Shown piece after piece: positions 59,081-64,000 of a stretch of 64,000 bases of DNA. Each line of letters begins with the position of its first letter. The first letter of the stretch is position 1. The position numbers and the translations under genes were made by a program. Under the pieces are notes generated by a model that did no database searches, was not told the DNA's origin, and saw only the letters and a list, made by a program, of their open reading frames with translations. Origin of the DNA: Lagopus muta (lineage: Eukaryota > Chordata > Aves > Galliformes > Phasianidae). The DNA lies in NCBI RefSeq assembly GCF_023343835.1, contig NC_064472.1:8857469-8921468 (forward strand), read 5' to 3'.

Positions 59081-60459
59081 TTATCTGCACTACAGCAGGG
59101 GTGAGGATGAAGCAGCTCTATGGCCTTGCTGGGGACGCACGCGGAGTGCCCCTGGGAGGGGTGCGCAGCCCCGTGCGCAGAGGCACCAAGTCCTGTGTAC
59201 AGTGCAGACAACGAGGCATGGGGTGGCCCAGCCCTGCTGCTGGTCCCCGTGCAGCCTCGGCTCGAGCCCCACAGCTACCCATGGCTGGCCGGCCGAAACG
59301 CTGGGTGCTGACACTGAGGAACCCCCGTGTGGCACATGTGGCTGTGGGTAAAGGACACCCACGTGGCACATGCTGCACCGGTGCTGCAGGCCCACTGGAT
59401 CGGGGAAAAGCTCAGTGAGGAAGGGAGTCTGCAAGGGCTGAGCATCCTGGAGCCTACGCGTGCCCCAAAAAGCCACCTCTGGGCCACAGGCCGCAAATGC
59501 GGGGCTATGTTGTCCAGGGTGGCCGTGTGCAGTGCAAAGCATCAGGGGAAGTCCGAGCAGCTGTCTCGACGGCTCGTGTTCTGCACCGAGCAGCTCAGCA
59601 TGGCTTGGTCGCATCAGGAAGAAGGCAGCAGGGTATGGGATGCAAATCCGCAAGGCAGCTGGGGACCTCTCCTGGCTGCCAGCTGCACACTCACCTCTGT
59701 TGGCTCTGCTGTCCACTCGTTGGGTGGGCTTCGCTTGGGGAATCTCCATACTGCGGCCCGTGGATAGAGCCCAGCGTGCCGCTGCATCCACCTGGGAACG
59801 ATTTTTGTACTGCAAAAGATATAAAATCACTCTGCAGCTCTGACTGGGAGCTGAGGGGAGTGCTGCCACGAGGAAGGATTATAAGGGCTATTTCAGGATC
59901 TAGCTCTAAGTTGATGGTGTTGAACAGTAAACACAGACATGCTGCTCATTGCAATGCAGGCAGTGCAATCAGATGCTCAAGCATCTTTCCTTAGCGTTTA
60001 TCTCTGAACTGCTAATTAGTTAGTAAAGGCTACTACTAGTCAGCCTGCTACTCAGCTCAGGCATCAGTCACCAAGCTTTCAGCTGTGGGCTCATGCTGGC
60101 ACAGCAGAGCCACACAAGGACATGGCGTGGCCCTGCAGCTCCTTCCTGCCCAGCAGGTGCTCCAGGATCAAAGCTGTGGCACACAATGTGATGCTCTATC
60201 CCCTGCTTCATTCAGTAGCGTTCAGGACAAGTATTTTCAAGACTGCTCTTCCAGAGAGTTTAAAGGAAAATTAAAAAAAACAGCAAAAAGTTTCCCCCAA
60301 AAATACCATCCCGGCTTTTCCATTGGTAGAAAAGGTAAATGGCAAAGGAAAACCTTTCTCCACCATCAGGGTCCACTTACAGGAGAAAAATGCCTGCAGC
60401 TGCAGCCCCGTCAGTAATGCTGAGGGTGACCTCCAGTGCAACGAAGAAGACACAATACA
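59081..60459. other. Spacer between ENHO promoter and RPP25L 3' end
   Basis: About 1.4 kb. No CNTFR exon or other gene is recognised. A 259-codon - frame (59090-59869) is open but has no known domain. A short near-repeat (GTGGCACATG at about 59330 and 59363) is present. Confidence 0.55.
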
Positions 60460-61211
60460 TGTTTTATCACTTAAAAACTTTATTTTAAACCCATCTCTAT
60501 GCATCATAAAGGAACAGAAAGGGGAAGCAAGCATCCTCTGGAGCTTACCATTGCCACCTCAGTGCACTTGCCCTTGCCTACATTGTTTCAGTATGGTGAT
60601 GACTTTAGTTGACTCCTGCCAGAGGTGTAACTGTCAGCTCCAGAGAGGAAGTGAAAGTAGGACAGAAAGGGATGATTGGCACACAGTGAGTTACATCCCT
60701 GCAGTCCCACATCTAAACCATCAGGACACTGGAAGGCTTGAGCAGAAGATGGCCTCTCAGGCACAGGTGAAGTGACCAGTCCAGCCCAGAACGACGCCAT
60801 CCGCACACAGGAGTTGCAATGACGGGCTGGCAACCCAAGCTGGGCCACGTCTCCCCTCTAGGAGCTGCCTCCACCTCTGTTCAGGCAAAGCACTGCCATA
60901 CCTGGAATGCCTGTTTGGGCTCACTAACTGGATGCCAATGGTCCTTGCCCAAATAGGTGAATCCTGTATTTCCATCTCATCCCTGAGCAACAGGCTATGG
61001 AGTGCAGCCTGGCACCATCTGACATGGAAACTTGCCAAAACACAATTTAGACAGCTACAGTTTTGTCAATTTCAGAACAGTGAGTTTTCCTGTCTACCCC
61101 TAACAGCTCCGAAAGCCTGTGTTCAGCACCAGCTTTCCAGCTAGAGCAGCTGGATGGTTTCTGTAATATCCCCAAGCTACACCCACAAGTGTCCCTGTCT
61201 CAAGACTTCAC
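60460..61211 (-). terminator. RPP25L: RPP25L 3' UTR and polyadenylation signal
   Basis: On the - strand an AATAAA is at 60484-60479, within TTTAAAATAAAG, giving a 3' UTR of about 0.75 kb. No nearer canonical signal was found. Confidence 0.65.
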
Positions 61212-61757
61212 TCAGGACTCCCCAGGCCCTCCACTGGCACGAGGGTGCTTTCCCATGCTGCCAGTTCCCCTTCCTCCACCCTGCTTCCTCTTCATTTGGG
61301 CCTGGGACTCTGCTTTAAGTGTCTCAATCCAGAAGGCGTCAAAAGAGCCTGGAGCCTGATATCCAGGCTCCTGGGGATCGAGGGCATCTTTGCTCAGCAA
61401 AACACATATGGCAGGAATGTTTCTCTTCACCGTCAAGGCATCAAGACCTGCCTCAGGCACAATGGGTTCCCAGATCTCCTCGATCTGTTTAAAAAGCACT
61501 TTGGTGATTTGATGGAGTTCTTTCAGCCTTCTTTTCATGATTTCCACACATGTGATAGTCTTGCTAACAGCCTTGCCTGAGCCAGTGAAAAGGATCTGCC
61601 TCACTGAGTCCAGTTCCATCTTGCCAATGGCGTAGCCCATGAGATTTCTTATTTTACTTCCATCTTTCACTTTCATTTCAATGATATCAGGAGGCAGGTC
61701 AGTGAAAGGAAGAGGACAAGGTTTCTCTACAATTTTGGTCTTCTTATAGTTTTCCAT
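61212..61757 (-). CDS. RPP25L: Ribonuclease P/MRP subunit p25-like (Alba domain), 181 aa
   Basis: Single coding exon. ATG at 61757-61755, TGA at 61214-61212. The first 27 residues end in PPDIIEM, as in RPP25L. The Alba-type core follows: KVKDGSKIRNLMGYAIGK (29-46), FTGSGKAVSKTITCVEIMKRR (57-77), LHQITKV (81-87), and a C-terminal strand IPAICVLLSKDALDP (114-128). A basic, Gly-rich tail ends the protein (residues 155-181). The family is RPP25/RPP25L, nuclear partners of the POP7 subunit in RNase P and RNase MRP, which process tRNA 5' ends and rRNA precursors. The human protein is 163 aa by recall; the extra length is in the tail. RPP25 is the paralogue, but the DNAI1-ENHO neighbourhood points to RPP25L. 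An acceptor (CCTTTTCAG) lies just upstream of the ATG. Confidence 0.92.
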   Translation of the reverse strand: MENYKKTKIVEKPCPLPFTDLPPDIIEMKVKDGSKIRNLMGYAIGKMELDSVRQILFTGSGKAVSKTITCVEIMKRRLKELHQITKVLFKQIEEIWEPIVPEAGLDALTVKRNIPAICVLLSKDALDPQEPGYQAPGSFDAFWIETLKAESQAQMKRKQGGGRGTGSMGKHPRASGGPGES

Positions 61758-61766
61758 TCTGTTGTG

Positions 61767-62537
61767 CTGAAAAGGAAAATGGACCCATGAATACTGTAAT
61801 TAAGGCTCATACAAATCAATCAGTGCGGGCTTTCCCACCCAGCAAGAAGTTCAGCGGCATCTGCAGCTTCCAGCAACCTGTGCCAGCACAGCAGAGCTTG
61901 AATCTGAGGCGGCCATTGGCACGATTTCAGCCCCACTGACCACGAGAAAAGTCTCAGCACCTCCACGCACCTGCAGCTGAGAAATTTCCAAATGCTGTGC
62001 AAAGGACTTCTTGCTCCAATTACGTGTAATCTTTTCTCCAAAGGGCACCGTCAGGTTTTGGCACCCGGACAAGGCAGATACAAACTATCCACCAGAATAC
62101 CCCGGATGTGCAGAAGTGCAAAGGGAAGCGGTCATTTCTAGCACAGGCAGCCTAGGCACCGGTCAGCAACATGAACGCTGGGGTCATTGGGAATGAGCAG
62201 CGCAGGTTCAGCTGGCGGAATCCTGGGGAAAAGCAAAGAACAAACGAAAGAGCTCAGGTAAGCCGGCCCACGCTTTCCCCCCCTCTGGGCCTATAGTTAC
62301 GCCCGGCTCCCGGACAGGCCCACCGCAGGCACGGCAATACGGCCGCGGAAGGACGGGGGCCAAAGAGAGGCTGGAGGAGGCTGAGCCCCACAGGGCCAGT
62401 CCTACAGGCCGGCCGCCGCGCGGGGAAGAAGCACGGGGCGGGAAAAAGTCCCGCGGTGAAGGGGAGCCGATGTCTGGATGCGCTCTGCAGGCTCCGGGCT
62501 GCAGGACGGGCCCGACGCAGCCGGGAACCGCGCTCAC
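61767..62537 (-). other. RPP25L: RPP25L 5' UTR intron, 771 bp
   Basis: On the - strand the donor is CCGGCAG followed by GTGAGC at 62538/62537, and the acceptor is TTTTCCTTTTCAG ending at 61767. Exon 2 then starts with CACAACAG and the ATG. Exon 1 (about 62590-62538) is non-coding. Confidence 0.7.
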
Positions 62538-62900
62538 CTGCCGGCGGCGCCGCACCGCGCCCCTCGCCGCAAAATGGCGGCCGCCACGAGATGTGCGCAT
62601 GCGCGGGGACGGAAGGGCGGTGCCCCGCTTATGTCCCGGCTCCTCATTGGACGTGGAGTCCAGGTGGGCGTGACGGAATGGTGACGTCAGGCCCGGCCGA
62701 GCTTTGAGGTCAGGGAGGTGGATCCGCATCCCCTAGAGCGGGAGTTTGAGGACGGGGTGATACGGGGCTGTGGGACTCGGGGCCGGGAATTCGGAACCCA
62801 CTGCGCGGGAGCCTCATGTGCCACGTTCCTGTGCCCGCAGGCTGGCAGACAACGCTTGCGACTGAGGAGATGGTGGCGGCGAGGAGCAGCAGCACTGCAG
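62270..62900. other. CpG island of RPP25L and the divergent locus
   Basis: CG-dense sequence with many GC boxes, centred on the motif cluster at 62.57-62.69 kb. The flanking sequence on both sides is much less CG-dense. Confidence 0.75.
62538..62700. promoter_or_regulatory. Bidirectional-type promoter: YY1, NRF1, CCAAT, CRE motifs
   Basis: AAAATGGCGGC (YY1-type, + orientation) at 62571-62581; the NRF1 palindrome GCGCATGCGC at 62595-62604; ETS-like GGAAG near 62611; an inverted CCAAT (ATTGG) at 62646-62650, in the right orientation and distance for RPP25L; and a perfect CRE palindrome TGACGTCA at 62682-62689. The motifs sit in a CpG island, with RPP25L exon 1 on the - side and splice signals on the + side. 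Confidence 0.65.
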
Positions 62901-62904
62901 TCAG
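62841..62904 (+). other. Predicted exon of an unidentified + strand transcript
   Basis: A 64-nt segment between a good acceptor (CTGTGCCCGCAG) and a consensus donor (CAG then GTGAGT). It contains an ATG at 62870-62872 in strong context (GAGATGG). Spliced to the acceptor at 63071, this ATG gives only about 13 codons before a stop, so a protein from this start is not supported. Confidence 0.4.
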
Positions 62905-63071
62905 GTGAGTCTCCTGTGGATCAGTGCCAAGCCCCACGCTTGCCCTGATGCGTGCCAGGCAGTGCTGGGCCCATTAGAGGAGCCCAGCCCTGGACTGGGA
63001 ACTGGCACGCTTCAGGTCGGCCAGATGGGCCAAGGGCGTCCCTGGGCTCAGGCCCCCTCCCTGTTTTGCAG

Positions 63072-63860
63072 GTGCTGACAGAGATGTGTGGGCCTTGGTG
63101 TTCCTGCTCCATCTGCAGCTGCTGTAGCAAAGCTGACCAGGAGCTGCAGCAGCTGGTGCTGTTGGCGCTGCCTGAGCACGTGGGCACTCTGGGCCCTGAC
63201 TTTTGGAAGACAGCCTGGAGGGACCTGACAGAGCTGGTGGAGCCTGTCCTGCTGCAGCTCCCCCAGTGCCCAGAGCACTACCAGAAGAAATGATGACAAC
63301 TCCCTGACTGCAAAGAGGAGCCCCAGGAAGGATGGTGCCCAGCCACACTGCTCAGTCTCTAAGGAGTGGAAGGGTATATGAAGAACTCAGCATTAACGTG
63401 GCACAGAAAAGCATCAAAGTGCATCTGGGCACCCTGTCCAAACAGCTACAGTGCTCCAAGGAGCAAGCAGGGAGACTGCGGTGCCTCCCTGTCCTAAACT
63501 CACCCAGCCAGGGCAGTCCTAGTCACTGCTGCAGCACAGGATGAACCCCTGTCTGCAGGCAACCTCCTCAGGAAAGAAAGGCTGAGACGGTGAGGGGATG
63601 TCAACATCACCAAGGCATCCCAGAATGTGTTGGTGCCAGGACCAGCACAGCTGCTGATACTCCAGAATGTGGAGCTGAACTGGGAGTTCAACAAGTGGGC
63701 ATTGCAGGGCCTGGGGCAGAATACTTCTACCACTGACAAGAGCTGTGCAGGGGTCACTGGAATGCTCCTCAGAAAGAGAGTATACATAGAGATCCTGAAA
63801 TTCTCTGGTGCAACCACGACTGAGATTCAGGGCTCTAAGGCAGACACGAGCCAGTGACTG
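63072..63860 (+). pseudogene. Unidentified transcribed-looking locus with broken reading frames
   Basis: I do not recognise this. An acceptor (CCTGTTTTGCAG) ends at 63071. The next 220 nt are open and end TGATGA at 63291-63296; they include ELQQLVLLALPEHV and FWKTAWRDLTELVEPVLLQL, which look like amphipathic helices. Two further protein-like blocks lie in other frames: YEELSINVAQKSIKVHLGTL (from about 63378) and LILQNVELNWEFNKWALQGL (from about 63655), ending TGA at about 63855. The composition looks like former coding sequence, but the frame changes and stops argue against an intact protein. A multi-exon gene with small unseen introns, a decayed gene, or a long non-coding transcript from the shared promoter are all possible. 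Confidence 0.35.
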
Positions 63861-64000
63861 CCCCTCTGTCCAGCCATCAGTGAGGGGGAAGACTGATCTG
63901 TGCCTAGAGGTAAAGCTTCAGAGATTCCTTAGAGCAGTACAGCAGTCCACTGAACAGCTGCAGTGCCCATGGCCACCTTGGCATGCCAATCTCTTCCTCA

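Noticed and set aside
58087..59211. 374-codon - strand open frame running through ENHO
   Set aside because: Only its last 61 codons look like a protein. The upstream part crosses a clear GT-AG intron and the promoter, and stays open because the DNA is GC-rich.
58151..59351. Two other long + frames (296 and 310 codons)
   Set aside because: Same GC-driven absence of stop codons; they overlap each other and ENHO.
59090..59869. 259-codon - frame between ENHO and RPP25L
   Set aside because: Considered as a possible CNTFR remnant, but it has no WSXWS-like or fibronectin features; it looks like a compositional open frame.
62952..63293. 113-codon + frame taken as an intact protein
   Set aside because: Its Met and first 30 or so codons lie in sequence that splice signals mark as an intron. 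Only the part after 63071 looks protein-like.

Overview
This is vertebrate nuclear DNA from a bird. The evidence is several CR1 LINE fragments with the avian 3' tail (ATTCTATGATTCTATG-type octamer repeats) and intron-rich genes with canonical GT-AG splice sites. The gene order matches human 9p13.3 (DNAI1, ENHO, RPP25L), a region whose chicken counterpart is on the Z chromosome. Z linkage and the exact species are inferences.

Positions 1-56,490 hold the 3' half of DNAI1 on the + strand. DNAI1 encodes the WD40-repeat dynein axonemal intermediate chain 1 of motile cilia. I could place seven coding exons: 4892-4981, 9661-9748, 12253-12332, 17966-18114, 18936-19035, 32425-32610 and 56272-56397 (stop). 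They join in frame into about 272 residues with every splice phase compatible. The exons before 4892 lie outside the window. The introns are long, the last one 23.7 kb, and contain CR1 fragments, simple repeats and no other gene I can support.

Positions 57,010-58,850 (- strand) hold a compact two-exon gene in a CpG island. Its 61-residue product has a Gly-2 start, one membrane segment and a C-terminal YLLQP, which I read as avian ENHO (adropin). It faces the DNAI1 3' end tail-to-tail, about 0.5 kb away, as in mammals.

Positions 60,460-62,590 (- strand) hold RPP25L, the Alba-domain RNase P/MRP subunit p25-like. It has one coding exon of 181 residues and a non-coding first exon in a second CpG island. 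That island carries YY1, NRF1, CCAAT and CRE motifs and looks bidirectional. On its + side, 62,841-63,860 shows splice signals and short open blocks in changing frames that I cannot assign; this may be a decayed gene or a divergent non-coding transcript.

The most notable points are a very short, GC-embedded adropin gene; the absence of CNTFR from the 1.6 kb between ENHO and RPP25L, where mammals carry it; an upstream ORF overlapping the ENHO start; and the unidentified transcribed-looking locus at the right end. DNAI1 (cilia), ENHO (peptide signalling) and RPP25L (tRNA/rRNA processing) are syntenic neighbours with unrelated functions. They are not a pathway.
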